Shown here: positions 10,640-23,179 of the stretch, in pieces
Position numbering within the stretch: position 1 is the first letter of the stretch
Layout: each line of letters begins with the position of its first letter
Origin: Apostichopus japonicus
Lineage: Eukaryota; Echinodermata; Holothuroidea; Aspidochirotida; Stichopodidae
DNA length: 64,000 nt
Reading direction: 5' to 3'
Assembly (NCBI RefSeq): GCF_037975245.1
Contig: NC_092570.1
Location: 12,999,001-13,063,000, forward strand
Translations under genes and position numbers: made by a program
The notes under the pieces: generated by a model
The model's database searches: none
Told to the model about the DNA's origin: nothing
What the model saw: the letters and a program-made list of their open reading frames with translations, nothing else

Positions 10640-12060
10640 ACATAACAGAAAAAATAGCGCTAATTATTTATTGCGTTTTTAAGTGTAACGAATCATGCTG
10701 CGATTTTAAAATAACTTTTATATTTACTGGTGGGGTGTCTCAAGTTTCTTATCGCAATACTGTCAGCAGGATATTAGTAAGCAGGCAATTACTGCCATGT
10801 TATGTAAATTTGTTAAACTACGTTAAAGAATAAAGGTTTACGTCTCTAAATAAAGGATTTTAACGCTAGTGTTATGAAGTATACGCGACTATGTAAATTA
10901 TGCAATTCTTTAATTAATAAAATTGGTGCAGAGTTTGTTTTGTAAATGTTGGATAAAAAAAGTAAAGAATAAACAGCAAATAAACACAAAAATAAATACA
11001 AAAAAATGTGTTAAGAAAGGCTTGTAAAATAGAAACCACAAAAGATATTTAATGTTTAATTAGGCTGTACTAAAAACTAAGAGATTGTATTTTAAATACC
11101 ATATTTTGATATGTTTTGTAAAATTTTATGTTTGTATCCTTAGTATCAAACTAGACTCCATTTACAAGTTTCCTGTTTGTTACTGATTGTTTTTCTTCCT
11201 ACTTTTGAAAGTGTTTTGTCTCAGCAACATTTGTAATGCTCAATCAAATTTTCCAGATTAATGTAAAATATTCATATTTAAATCAAATTACATAAGTGAA
11301 AAAAAAAAACATTTGGCACACGCATTTAGCGGAAATCAAGTATGGCAATTTTAACGAGGTTGGGTATGCATGTAGGGAACTTCCCGTTTTAAGGTTGTAA
11401 TTAATACTGTCAGATATATGAAAACATTACTTCAAGGGTCACGAATTCACATTTTCGATGTTTGTTTCAAGAGTGGGTGTACGGAAAGATTAGATTGGTT
11501 AAGAGGGTGTTATTATATCGCATAACCGTCCTTGTACCAGGAAATACTGGTGGTGCAAAAGGTCGTCATGTTAGATATTCTTCAAAAGTTTTTTTTGCTG
11601 TTGATTTGTCCTTGAAATGAGATTGAAATGTTTTTGTTGATTTGTCAACGTTTGATAGAATAGAATTTTGTCAACTTTGTAAGGTTCCTTAATTATGAAA
11701 AATTAGTTTTAAATCATGAAAATAAGTTAGAGCAAAGACTGTTTCAGCTCAATTGTGATGATGAAGTCACCAACTTTGCTGTTGCCAGATGCATAAAATT
11801 TAGTTTCATCAGATTTGAAAAATGTTTATCTACACGATACAAAATACTGTTAGAATGTGGTTTTAACCTGAACATGCAGAAAAGTTCCAGCCATTGTACC
11901 AAGTAATGAACATATCACCCACCGGAATATTGTTTTATACTTATCGTATTAGGCCTGTTTTTGGTGCTGGATTAACCACGGTACCAGTAATGCCAAATGC
12001 CTATCTAGTTAAATAAAAGATAATGTAACTGGAAAGTTCATCTCTTACTTTAGTCAAACA
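10640..12060. other. A/T-rich intergenic stretch
   Basis: No open frame of note and no clear repeat structure, only short poly-A and poly-T tracts. Confidence 0.5.
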
Positions 12061-12070
12061 AAATCACAAC

Positions 12071-12187
<117 letters not shown>

Positions 12188-12189
12188 AC

Positions 12190-14795
12190 AGTAAAAATAA
12201 ACGAAATATCTGAGTGCTATTAATGTTCTATAATTAATTTTTTTCTCGAAATACCCAGTATGCTAAATGTTCGGAATGCTCTTTTAAGACTACGAAGATT
12301 ATGATATTGGCTCCTCAGCCGTAGCCTTAAATGTTAACGTAAATCAGCGTTTACCTTTAGTCTGATGGACTAAGCTTTTGTCTCAAAGTTTGCCTGGCTA
12401 TTTGTTTTACCGAAAGAGTAACTTGGTATCTCAAAATCGGAATATCAAGGCTTTTATGTAGAAATGAAATGTTGGCATTGCAAATAAATTTTTAATCAAT
12501 TGCTTTTATAATCATGATTACGTTTATGTCGAATTCTATAAGCCAGTTCTATCTGTTATTTTCATTATTGCGTCGGATTGCCTGATATGACATCTTACGA
12601 ACATTCCTGACCATTCTCTTCTTTGTGACTAAGCCTCTCAGAGATGGTTTACGTGTCCATTTATTAAAAAGTGAAAATGTTTGTAAGCATCATAAAGCAA
12701 ATGATGAAGTGTACTTACAAAAGTAGGTTAGGCCTACTGTACTGTAAGCTCAGACTCGACAAAAACCTTGAGTAAATCTAGTATCCTCAGGAATAATTAC
12801 ATGCCCACAATGTCTCTCCAAAAGTCTGGTATTGCTTTCATAACAGATTATCAGCGCAAATAATTGTGGTTAGCTTATGAAGGCTTCATCATTCCTGTCG
12901 ATGATACTTATCAAAACTGTTGTAGCCTAGCCTACTGGGTTTCTAGTGGTAGGCCTAACGTTAGGCCTAGTTGAACGACTCATTCCGAACCATCAACCTC
13001 TTCCAAGTAAACTGAAGTATGACAATTAAACGCTTCAAAAGTTCAAGGAATTAGGCTAGTCATTTGGAGATCGTGTTTAAGGCCTCAGTTACAACTGTAT
13101 CACAAATAACTGAGGTATAAAATTTAACTAGCAAACTCCCAAGTGATCCATCGTTAGATCATTGTAATATGAACTAGTCTAGGCTACTAGCCTAAACGTA
13201 GGCCTAAATGGTGTAAATTACTTACCACGTTGTAACCCAAGCATCTAAGGTTAGCGCTAGCCCGAAGTCATGCAATGAAACGTGTTCGTAACGAACGATG
13301 AGCAAAGAATCTCTAACTTATGTTTTACTTGTTGTATTGCTAAAAATCGTTCTTTCCACTTAAGTTTTCCATTTCTGGATGTTTTTCATTATTACATATT
13401 ATTCATATTCAAAGCAATTTCTTCCTTAAACATCGGATTCAAGAAATGAAATGACTAATAAACAGTTTCAAATTCGACGGATTATACGACAAAAACTACA
13501 ACTAGAAATTAGTCATTGATTGCATGACGTTATCTATTGCTAAAAATACTTTTCTTAGAAAAGTCACCCAAGAATGATGCTTGGCACGGAAACCAAACTC
13601 ATTATCTGATCTACACTCAATCCCAGCCCCTTGCATCGAGACTGTGAATGTGTGATCATCGTTAAATCTACATCACTAGCCCCTTGGAAAGGGCACAGAT
13701 ACTATATAAGCATGATCGATCTTAGCCAATAGGCGGCTAGGTTAAAGATTCAGCTGAATGAATCAGCACTGCCGAGGAGTGCAAGGAAAGTGAGGCGACA
13801 CAAATATACCCCTTTCTCTGCACCTTTCGAGATAAAATGCTCGATCTTTGGATGTTAAGACCTTCACAATGAATGGGTTAATCGACAAAACGTATGATAC
13901 ACGTTACAGTGATGATTAAGGTGAAACGTCTTGGTGTGTTTCTCAGTGCGACTTTCACTAACATTTAAATTTGTGACGTAGGCTACGAGAACAACAAGAT
14001 CTCAAGCCTCTCTATAACATTCGTTGCAGGAACTGTAACTTACAGACTGATGGCAGTCCATTGTGTGCTCTATCAAAGCAAATGTATGTTTACATACATG
14101 CCAGGAAATATAGCATACCCACACACAAAAGAAAAACGCATAAGTAAACTAGACTTTCTAGGTACTTCCTTCATGGTTTCCTGGAACAATACGTTGTCTG
14201 ACAAATCAACTATAAAAACATTCACTCCTCACTAAACAAGCAATACCTCCGTGTTTCCGCATGTCGAATGAATCACGCATCGTTCATAGTTAATGGCGTC
14301 CCACTGCTGTCCTGTACTTATTATCGTTATAACGAACGAAAATGTGCCGCAATAAATGTTGTGGTTTATCGCCCTCAGATTATTATTTTCCGTCGGGTCA
14401 AAGCAACGGTCGTCTGGAACATTTTGCAGTTTGTGAGGAAACACAGTGCGTTTGGACGGGAATACGGATATTCTAAATCCTCATCAGGGCGATCAGGGGC
14501 ATCGGGCTGGGGTTGGGGGGGGGGGGTGGATAACGGTTGGCTGGATTACGTTGCGGTTTGTCAGAAATTCATGAACGTTTCGGGGAAAAACGGTTCGGAA
14601 CTTCTAAAATCTCATCAGGCCGAAGATTTACCATGATCCTCTTTCAGTAAGAAAGTCAGCCAAATTTTACCTTCCCCTCCCCTTTTATCTAACATTTTTT
14701 GTTGCAAAATTTCGATAGTATGTCTCGTAAATTTTTAAAGCATTTAAAATAATTGTGATGTTCTATAAGAACATTCCGAACGTATTCGATCCCAT
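12190..14795. other. Intergenic stretch without recognised genes
   Basis: Several TAGGCCTA-type words (12.7-13.2 kb) and short open frames only. A segment at 13695-13729 (minus strand) contains two words also found in U2 snRNA at the wrong spacing; see the findings. A G-run lies at 14514-14527. Confidence 0.4.
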
Positions 14796-14800
14796 TAAGT

Positions 14801-15045
14801 GGGAGTGTTAGCTCAGTGGTTAACGCCGATGCCTTTCAATCATAAGGTCCCTGGTTCGAGTCACTCCCAGATTAATGTATGTCGTCCAGTTACAGAGTTA
14901 TTGTCAATTAACAATTCATAATCATGGACGTTAACTATGAATGTAAGAGACTGACTTCGGTCAGCTTGCGGCTTTCATAGGCCAATGAGGCTTCTTCGCG
15001 AGTTCTTGCTTGCAGGAGGATCTAATATACATATACATACATTAA
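14801..15045 (+). repeat. tRNA-derived SINE, family B, copy 1
   Basis: The head folds like a tRNA: acceptor arms GGGAGTG and CACTCCC (14801-14869), A box TAGCTCAGTGGTTAA and B box GGTTCGAGTC. The body contains GACTGACTTCGGTCAGC and the copy ends in an ATACATACAT-like tail. A second copy lies inverted at 19047-19295. Mismatches in the head and the attached body mark it as a SINE and not a tRNA gene. A separate TATATAGCGCC...AGCGCTGTACAA repeat piece follows at 15070-15110. Confidence 0.85.
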
Positions 15046-15638
15046 ATAAATAATGATAATACGTAATACTTATATAGCGCCTCCCGGAAATCTGGCAGCG
15101 CTGTACAATAAAAAGTAAGTGAAAAGGAACAAAAACAGTTAAACCAGGCTCAGAATTATAATGACAGTTTAAAAACAGCTAAAAAGGTACGTCTTCAAAT
15201 CTGTCTTCAAACGATTAAGATTAGGTGTTCTACTGATGTTTGTTGGCAAATTGTTGGTATTACGAAATGTTGACGTTTTATCTAAAAGTTTCTACACCCC
15301 ATCTTGAAAATGTGACGTGTTACTATTAAATCTGCGAGATTTTACGTCAAAAAGTTTACTTTTAATGTCAAAATTGTGTCTCTATGATTTCCACAAAAGT
15401 AATCCATCTCATAATTTTGATACCTTATCTCGTTATTCTGATGTTTTACTTCTCCATATATATATGTCAACGCTGTATCTCAAATTCTCGACAATGTTTG
15501 TTGACATTGTGATGATTTTAAAGTAAAGTTGACATTTTACCTAGAAATTTCGACAATTCATTACAAACTTTTCATTTTGTAATATTGGCCTAAATATTTC
15601 GACTGATTATGCGAGTAAAGATCGATGACCTAAACGTC

Positions 15639-16110
15639 TATGGCAAGCCATGTGGGACAAACACTGCATAATATATCCGCGTATTAATTGGAATTTATAC
15701 GCGTATTAATTGGAATATATACGCGTATATATTATTAGCCAATCATATGGCTTAAATATATCCGCGTATTAATTCTAATATATATACACGTATTAATTCA
15801 AATATATACACGTATTAATTCGAATATATACACGTATTAATTCGAGTATATACACGTATTAATTCGAATATATACATGTATTAAATAAAATACATATGGG
15901 GATTAAATCCAATATATGCACGGATTAATTAGAATATTCACGAAAAAATATTTCCGCTCTTGCTGTGTACATATACCAACGATAAATGTTTTGGCGGGCT
16001 CGCGAGATCGCTTCAAAAAGCGAAACTTTACACATGTACAATTAATACACATATATATTCCAATTAATACGCGGATATATTATGCGGTGTTTGTCCCACA
16101 TGGGTTGCCA
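15639..16110. mobile_element. MITE-like element with near-perfect terminal inverted repeats
   Basis: The terminal inverted repeats are about 54 bp with two mismatches, at 15641-15694 and 16057-16110. They start TGGCAAGCCATGTGGGAC and run into GCGTATTAATTGGAAT. The interior is an array of about 22-bp units around CACGTATTAATTCGA. The left outer end reads TATGGCAAGCC, the same 11 bases that begin the 3.2 kb element at 32927. No coding capacity. No clear target duplication was found, so the outer edge is uncertain by a few bases. Confidence 0.75.
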
Positions 16111-16114
16111 GACC

Positions 16115-17415
16115 ATGACGATTGAGTTACAGGAGCTAAAGTCGAGTCTTTTTGTCCAGACAAACAGAGAGTTTTACCCTAGTCTCAAACATCATACTGG
16201 CGCCTCTGCGTATTGCCGGCATTCCTTTCATTTCCTTTTAATTAGTAGTCTCTCGAAACAAAGACCTGTCACTATATAGTTATCACAATTACAGATGCCA
16301 CTACTATAGTTTACTCAGTGGGACGGTGAATAATGTTTGGGTTGCCTATCCTTAATGCCGGAAAATAATTTGGACAGTTGGAACCAAAAATAAACCTTTA
16401 ATGTACTAAAACTTTGAAGGCAGTGGGATTGACCTTCAAGCCAGCCTAACGCTGCAAAAACACACTTGTCTACCGGTTCTGATTTACTACATAGCAAGAC
16501 ACACCAACAAAACCGACCTGAGCATTTTCTTTATATATATTTTTTTAAATTGGTTCATTCTAATGATATTGCCTCTTATCTTGGTTTATTAGGGCAAAAT
16601 GATAACAAATCTTTAAAAGTATAACAAATTGTGAAATTGTGCATTTTTGAAGTTAAAATTTCAAATTGTTAAAGTAGAAATTTCGAGGTTTATTTCACCA
16701 TGCCCTTTAGCAACCCCCATAGCTACCCAACTCGAAAGTTAAGTAGAGCCGAGTGTTGTGTAGGAAGAACAGCAGGCGGTTGCAAAAGCAAAAATGGGCC
16801 ATTTATAATTCTCGTCGCCAGTGTCTAGTAGGGCCTAGCGTAAGAAGGAGAGCAAATATTAACACTAACGTCTGTATACGTACTCTATATATGCGTATCT
16901 CTACAACTATTTTTCTGACATCCCTATCAGTACACTTTATGCACTATACTAAGTCACTCCTGCATTACACGGAAGTGTTGTCTCCCTTTAAACAGAAATA
17001 TTCCTTAACAGACAGCACTATTACCTTCACCTAAATCAAATTAATACATTATATAATATTGATGCTACTTAGGATTCCTTTTTGTCTTACTGGTTGATCT
17101 TTGTATAATTAAAACCAAATAACTTTCTGGATGGTCACATTACAATTACCTTACTAACATTTCCGTTTTCTGCCATCCGGCATTATCATCGTATAATTAG
17201 TTAACTTATTTTCAATCTGTATTTGATCACTGGAATGTTTTTCTCCTTTCTTAAGTGCGCCTTGCTTATTAATCTTCACCCAGAATTTTGGCATTTCTTC
17301 TCTTGTCGGCATAATGGTTGTGTTTACTTTATTGAAATTTTATCGGCTCACATCCTATTTTGACCTTTGGTAACTCACACCCAGCAGTATTAAAGGAGAA
17401 ATAAACCCTAGCTTT
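16115..17415. other. Intergenic stretch
   Basis: No convincing gene. Short open frames only, A/T-rich, with a small GAAAGTTAAGTAGAGCC segment at 16730 that faintly resembles 5S rRNA and was rejected. Confidence 0.45.
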
Positions 17416-17424
17416 TTTTGCGGT

Positions 17425-17790
17425 GACATCCCTATGTTCCGACGTCTCTATGTTCCGACAATTTATTTTTTCGGACCCAATTCTTTTGAAGGCTCAATCT
17501 TTTTGGTCCCCCATTTTTCGGACCAAATATTTTTTGGGGGACTTAATTTTTTGGGCCCCAAATTTTTTGGGACCAACATTTTTTCTGACCTACCTTTTTT
17601 GGGGACACAATTTTTTGGACGCACCAATTTTTTTCACGAAAAACAAGGGCCCAAAGTTTGTTATGACCCAAATAGTGCTTGTGACCGAAAATTGCTTGTG
17701 AACCGAAATTTAATTTTTTCGGACCAACAATTTTTGGGACCAAACTCAGTTTGGTCAAGAAAATTGCTTGTGAACCGAAAAAAAGACGAA
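17425..17790. repeat. Degenerate minisatellite of TTTTTTGGGACCAA-like units
   Basis: About 20 imperfect copies of a 15-20 bp unit mixing a T-run with GGGNCCAA or CGGACCAA. Both strands are open for 85-127 codons, with monotonous FFGP-type peptides on one strand and PKKVG-type on the other. This is the mark of a repeat and not a gene. Confidence 0.65.
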
Positions 17791-17819
17791 AGCGAGCCAC
17801 TTGACGTATTTCAATAAAA

Positions 17820-19040
17820 AAATAGTTGCCAATCCCTAATATAATTAAAATTGTACTTTCAACAATAGTATTGAATAAAATATATCTTTTGTCTTGATTG
17901 ATCTGTAAAAAATGCTTAAAAAGTGTGTAAAATTTATTATTGTAACGAGTATCAGTGAAAAATAATTTTGTGATCTTTTCAACGATTTTATTTTACCGTG
18001 TTTAGATTGCTTTCACTGCATACTCAGTCCTATCGATAGCGTTACTTACATCCATCATTGTACTCCAAAAGTTAAATCATTTACTGTCGAGCAAATATCA
18101 TGAAAAAAGAAAATGGAAGCCATTGGATTGGAATCGTATTTTTTGGACCGGAAGAGGAAGAACTAAGACATCGAGAGGAGGTGTTGTGCAAAAAATCACA
18201 GTCCGCGACTGTTGGTGATGTTGGCTCGAATTCCTTTGCTGATACGAGTACCAGTTCTGCGAGCCACTGCGAAGAATTGTGTCTGTGTGATGCGCTGTTC
18301 GCCATTGGAAAGCGCAAAGGAGATAATGTTCAGCCACTTCAGTTAAAGTTCCCTCTTTTCCGAATATTTTATTCTATCTGGAATAACGATATATCTTTTT
18401 CCTTTTCCTTTTACTGCTCCCTCTTCCCCTATTTGGTTAACACAATCAAAGGCTTGTCATTCAGGCATTTTAGTCGGCGAAATAAGCTAAGAGAGATGCT
18501 CGAACAGGGTGTGAATAGACTATAACTCGTATGCAAAGCTTCATTGTTTTGAAGTTACGAAGCGGCTCGCCTACGTCAGTTTTGAAGCGCCATAAATTCT
18601 CAAAATAACAAAATGGCCGTGGTTCAAATGGTTAACAAAATCATTGGGAAATTCGCGAAAAATTCAGGGAAACTTTATATTGCTTAGTTATTTCACAATT
18701 GGAATTAGAAAATGATCCCCTACCGCAGGTTCACTGCAAAAATCCAGAGTTAATCTCTCCTTTAAGTTTTGTTCGCAAATGTATCCATTGCGCTAATACT
18801 GATGGAGACAATGCCGTTGTTGCATCTGCTGTAGCTCTATGTTAACCCAAACATTATAACACAGTAACTTTCCAGGGTTTTCTCAATGGCGCACGGAGCA
18901 AAGTAGTCTCACTTGCGGATTCCGCTTTGTATAAGTTTTTTATTCAATCTGTATTCTGAAGGAATAAGGACAAATAACCGAGATAATCATTTGACAAGAG
19001 CGCCATCACTATGTAAACTTGCCCAGCCCATAGAGGTGGG
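17820..19040. other. Intergenic stretch with one unsupported 141-codon open frame
   Basis: 18100-18525 on the plus strand is open, starting MKKENGSHWIGIVFFGPEEE, but the opposite strand is also open over its first part, the C-terminal half is low complexity, and there are no family motifs or splice support. Nothing else is visible. Confidence 0.35.
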
Positions 19041-19046
19041 AGCCGT

Positions 19047-19295
19047 AAATATGTATGTATGTATGTATATGTATCTATATTAGATCCACAGGAACTCGCA
19101 AAGAAGCCTCGTTGGCTTATCAAAGCCGCAAGCTGACCGAAGTCAGTCTCTTACATTCATATTTAACGTCCATGATTATGAATTATCGATTATCAACAAC
19201 TCTGTAACCTGACGACATACATTAATCTAGGAGTGTCTCGAATCCAGACCTTATGATTGGAAGGCGCCGGCGTTAACCACTGAGCTAACACTCCA
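19047..19295 (-). repeat. tRNA-derived SINE, family B, copy 2
   Basis: Inverted relative to copy 1 at 14801. The minus strand starts GGAGTGTTAGCTCAGTGG (A box) with a diverged B box (GGATTCGAGAC). It shares the GACTGACTTCGGTCAGCTTG body and ends in a CATACATACAT tail. It abuts the 120-bp tandem array on its head side. Confidence 0.85.
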
Positions 19296-19380
19296 CTGTA
19301 TGTCCTCGTATATCCTCGTGCTAAAAGCAATAAACCAAGAACACATACAAACCAAGCTTACCCGAAATCTACCAAAATGA

Positions 19381-19985
19381 CTGATCTGATCTTTCCAGGG
19401 CTCGCCAAACCAAAGAATATTGACAAAACCAATACGCAAACACACACGCATGACACCCTTACCGGGAAAGTTAAAGTAACCACCTGACCCACCCCGCAAA
19501 CACATCTGATCTTCCCAGGGCTCGCCAAACCAAAGAATATTGACAAAACTAATACGCAAACACACACGCATGACACCCTTACCGGGAAAGTAAAAGTAAC
19601 CACCTGACCCACCCCGCAAACACATCTGATCTTCCCAGGGCTCGCCAAACCAAAGAATATTGACAAAACCAATACGCAAACACACACGCATGACACCCTT
19701 ACCGGGAAAGTAAAAGTAACCACCTGACCCACCCCGCAAACACATCTGATCTTCCCAGGGCTCGCCAAACCAAAGAATATTGACAAAACCAATACGCAAA
19801 CACACACGCATGACACCCTTACCGGGAAAGTAAAAGTAACCACCTGACCCACCCCGCAAACACATCTGATCTTCCCAGGGCTCGCCAAACCAAAGAATAT
19901 TGACAAAACCAATACGCAAACACACACGCATGACACCCTTACCGGGAAAGTAAAAGCATGCAACCACCTGACCCACCCCGCAAAC
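19381..19985. repeat. Five-copy 120-bp minisatellite
   Basis: Exactly 120-bp units (from about 19385, 19505, 19625, 19745 and 19865) that differ at only a few bases. Because 120 is divisible by 3, any frame without a stop in one unit stays open throughout, giving two overlapping minus-strand open frames of 209 and 241 codons. One of them runs on into the SINE, so neither is a credible gene. The low divergence indicates recent expansion. Confidence 0.9.
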
Positions 19986-20389
19986 ACAGCTGGGTAGACA
20001 CAGTTGTCGAGTATACTATGATGATTCAGTAAGTAGGCTAAATTGCTTACTAATCTCTTAAGACATGATCGAAGTTATAAGATATTATACGTGAATATTT
20101 AATAAGAATACGCAACTCTGTGGCGCGGAATCAACCAGCAATTCTAAAAAAATGCTCGATCACTTGGTATCCAATGTATAAACATGAGAAATATACATGA
20201 AAAAAACTGGTTAGTGGTGAATACGATCGAACAGGATAGCTATAACTATATCTTGTGTCCTAGAAATCACTACTGGGTGTCCCCTTGGGACGCCGATCGA
20301 TACACCGAAACAATCAAATTTTATCGGATTTCGGACAACGCTCTTCAAAACCGAATTAACTTTCCACAGCTTCATTTGCCTGTGAGTAG

Positions 20390-21190
20390 TACACAGAAGT
20401 ACATCGATGTTAATTTCCTCTACCAGATAGACTCCTTTGACTTGAATTGAAAACCATTATCTGTTATTATTTCAGTTGGGAATCCTTCCCGACTAAACAT
20501 TTGTTTCAAAACTGATGTTATTTTGGTTCTCTTAACTGAAGAGGTATAAAAACCTCGGGCTAATTGCTATAGCAATCAACAACTGTTTTAGCAAAGCGGC
20601 ATTGTACCGGATCTTGTTCAAATGGACCGAAAATATCCATGGCAATCTTATCCACTGGTTTGTTTGGGTAGACCACCGGTTCTGTAACGAAGCAAATTCT
20701 AGTTAAGCGGTTTTGTCATTGTATTGGCACGCTATACGACTCTTAATCGTATCTTATACTTGCATATCTATTTACGGCCACAAACAAATTGTTTCTGTGT
20801 CATCCCTTGATGTCCCCCGTGAGCAAAATACAATACCCTCGTGGTAAGCTCGTGTGGGTATAATTATTTTATCCCCTCTGGTCTCAAGCAAAATAAATTA
20901 GTAAACACACTCTTTAACTTGTTTCAGTCTTGGACAACCTTCTTTTGTGAACTGCTTCAATACCTTAAAACATGCATAATTTCCACGAGACTCTTGCAAC
21001 AAATGTAATGGAACGAACTTCAACATTGGTTACTGGAGAACACGACATATAACTTCATGGTCATCATCGACGAAATCCTGAAATGTCCGATATCGACAAA
21101 TCGTGATAACGAATCGGCTATAACGTTGTTCGAACTGGATGCCATTTCGTAATTTTACTTTCAATCTGCTAGCCCAACTAGCCTATCTCA
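20390..21190 (-). pseudogene. Gypsy pol relic: post-RNase H linker and integrase
   Basis: The minus strand, broken by several stops, keeps the H2C2 zinc-finger start (AHGGHQGM, near 20815), the integrase core start (KIAMDIFGPFEQDP, near 20640) and the second catalytic Asp region (EIITDNGFQFKS, near 20465). The upstream part (20930-21190) resembles the variable linker between RNase H and integrase. The catalytic core is truncated after the second Asp. Integrase would insert the cDNA of an LTR element; this copy is dead. Relation to the element at 1-2310 cannot be shown because the domains do not overlap. Confidence 0.7.
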
Positions 21191-21674
21191 TTTATTGACG
21201 ATCCATACTCATCATAATTAATGTAGTTGATGTTAGATGGTCAGTACATAGCTTAAAGCTTGTATACCACAGATAAACATGCCACTCCTCACAAGTGCAC
21301 AAAAAGCTAACGCTTGCCTCCTTCCTCCCATCCCCCACCGAGTCATTTCGCTCAGCCTGAGAAAGGGTACGGGATACACAAAATACGGTAACTTCTGTGA
21401 TATCCTCCTTCGATTGATTAAGACATCTTGAGATGCCTCTGTTCTCACAATTACCTCTTACTTTATTTCATACATATACCTATTACCGGGTCTTAACCAA
21501 TTATACATGTTAGTTGTTCAAAACTTTCTTTGAAATTCACTTTACAATAAGAATTCATTGGATTTACGCAGAATTACCCGAAGAGGGTCTACCATTTGAG
21601 CAAACTTGGAACATATTTGTAAGTAAAATAACCTGCTGGTCCTAGAAATTAATGAAATGCTGTTTATCGCTAGG

Positions 21675-22640
21675 TACCGGCCCGGGAAAAAGACACGCAT
21701 TTAAGTTATCGTAAGCACAGTCCTTGGATGTTTACGTCTTGCTTACGGTCACCTTAAACATCGGAAACCCGTACAGTTTGGAACAACGCGTTTACGATGT
21801 GTTTACGCATCCGTAAACATTGTAAACACGGAACAACAGATTTCCGTTACGTTTATGACAACTTACATATCGGAAGTTAATAATTACTTTCGTATTTATT
21901 AAAACTTATTTCTTCTCCACGTTTACGTTGACCTTAATCTCGCCACGAAGAAATTTACGACAGGATTACGATTATCTTACACATCGGAAACTCGGAGCAT
22001 AGCAACAACGCGTTTGCAACAAACTTACGCCAAACTTAAGCATGACGTTAACGTTGATTGTTCCATGAAATAAAACACTGGACACAATTCTCATGTCAAT
22101 CTTTCCGATAATGATAATACCCTGTGACTGCATCTCATGAACAAAATTTCAACATTTACGTTGGCTGAAACGAGTGCAGTTAAAAATTTACTGTATATTT
22201 ACAATTAACTTACAAATACCCAAATACGTTCATTTCAGCGTTTACGTATTGATTACGAAATCCTTAAACGTCAAGTTTAAGTTATTTTCGTTCACCTGAA
22301 ACAGGCACAGTACGACATGTTTAGGATATACACGTCGGAAATTCCGAAGCATGCACACCACGGGATTACAGCATGATTACACCAACTTACGCATTGCGTT
22401 TACGTTGAATGTATTCTCCACTGAATTCGGAATTTACGGGAAGATTACGATTCACTTATGCGTCGGAAATTCCAGAGCATACACATACCACGAGTGTCAG
22501 TACAGCATGATTACATCAACATCGCTTACGTTGACTCAATAAAGACTCGGAATTTAAGAGATGATTAATATTAACTTAAGCGTCGGAAATTTCAAAAAAT
22601 ACACAGAACGTGATTACGGTATGATTACAACGCCCATATA
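21675..22640 (+). repeat. GTTTACG-rich degenerate tandem repeat, copy 1
   Basis: Nearly 1 kb with dozens of TTTACG/CGTAAA words, often paired with CGGAA, in loosely periodic units of about 90-130 bp. The left end (CCCGGGAAAAAGACACGC then ATTTAAG) matches, inverted, the right end of a similar block at 39090-39570. Not coding. Confidence 0.6.
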
Positions 22641-22704
22641 CGTCACATTTAATTTGTACCCACGGGTAATTTTTACCGAGACAATCATCTGCCTATTCGG
22701 TTCA

Positions 22705-22935
22705 TTATATGTTCGTCTGTAATTATAGCATGCTAAAGTACTTGCTAGAAGTTTTCAAAAAGGGAAGTTTTTAACTCTTCCAAAGTGTTCTCTTGAAATT
22801 CTAGTAAATGGACATACAAGATGACTGAATGTCCAGTGAGGTAAATTTCCTTCAGGGTGCACGTGGTAATATAAAAAAGTTAAAGGATTTGACCAAAGAT
22901 GACCATATTTGAATATCTGATATTGTTCTAATACA
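22705..22935 (+). repeat. Repeat family C, copy 1
   Basis: About 230 bp sharing AGATGACTGAATGTCCAGTGAGGTAA and GACCATATTTGAATA blocks with copies at 24365 (same strand), 25485 and 27060 (opposite strand). No coding potential. Confidence 0.65.
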
Positions 22936-23022
22936 GCATATATCTTTCAATGTGAATGTGCATGGCTTGCACATACATACAACCATATGTACCTCACAAT
23001 GTATTTCTCATACTTTGTTCAG

Positions 23023-23025
<3 letters not shown>

Positions 23026-23079
<54 letters not shown>

Positions 23080-23135
23080 GAAAATCGTAATGAGTTGGAA
23101 AATCAAGAACAGTGAAAAAACTTTCAGCCTCCACC

Positions 23136-23176
<41 letters not shown>
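23026..23176 (-). repeat. SINE family A tail between two (TA)n tracts
   Basis: A 62-base tail of SINE family A (23079-23140, minus: GGTGGAGGCTGAAAG ... ACTCATTACGATTTTCA) is enclosed by (TA)n runs on both sides. The tRNA-like head is missing. The same arrangement occurs at 61541-61690. Confidence 0.8.

Positions 23177-23179
<3 letters not shown>

Noticed and set aside
14801-14869. Functional tRNA gene
   Set aside because: The head folds like a tRNA, but the arms have mismatches, a SINE body and tail are attached, and a second copy with the same body exists at 19 kb.
16725-16760. Similarity to the 5S rRNA internal region
   Set aside because: Only about 20 bases with several mismatches; no flanking 5S structure.
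18100-18525. 141-codon plus-strand open frame
   Set aside because: The opposite strand is also open over the first half, the second half is low complexity, and no family motif, splice site or repeat evidence supports it.
19251-19976. 241-codon minus-strand open frame with a 40-residue repeat
   Set aside because: The frame exists only because the 120-bp unit is divisible by 3. Its C-terminal end runs into a SINE, and a second frame is equally open.
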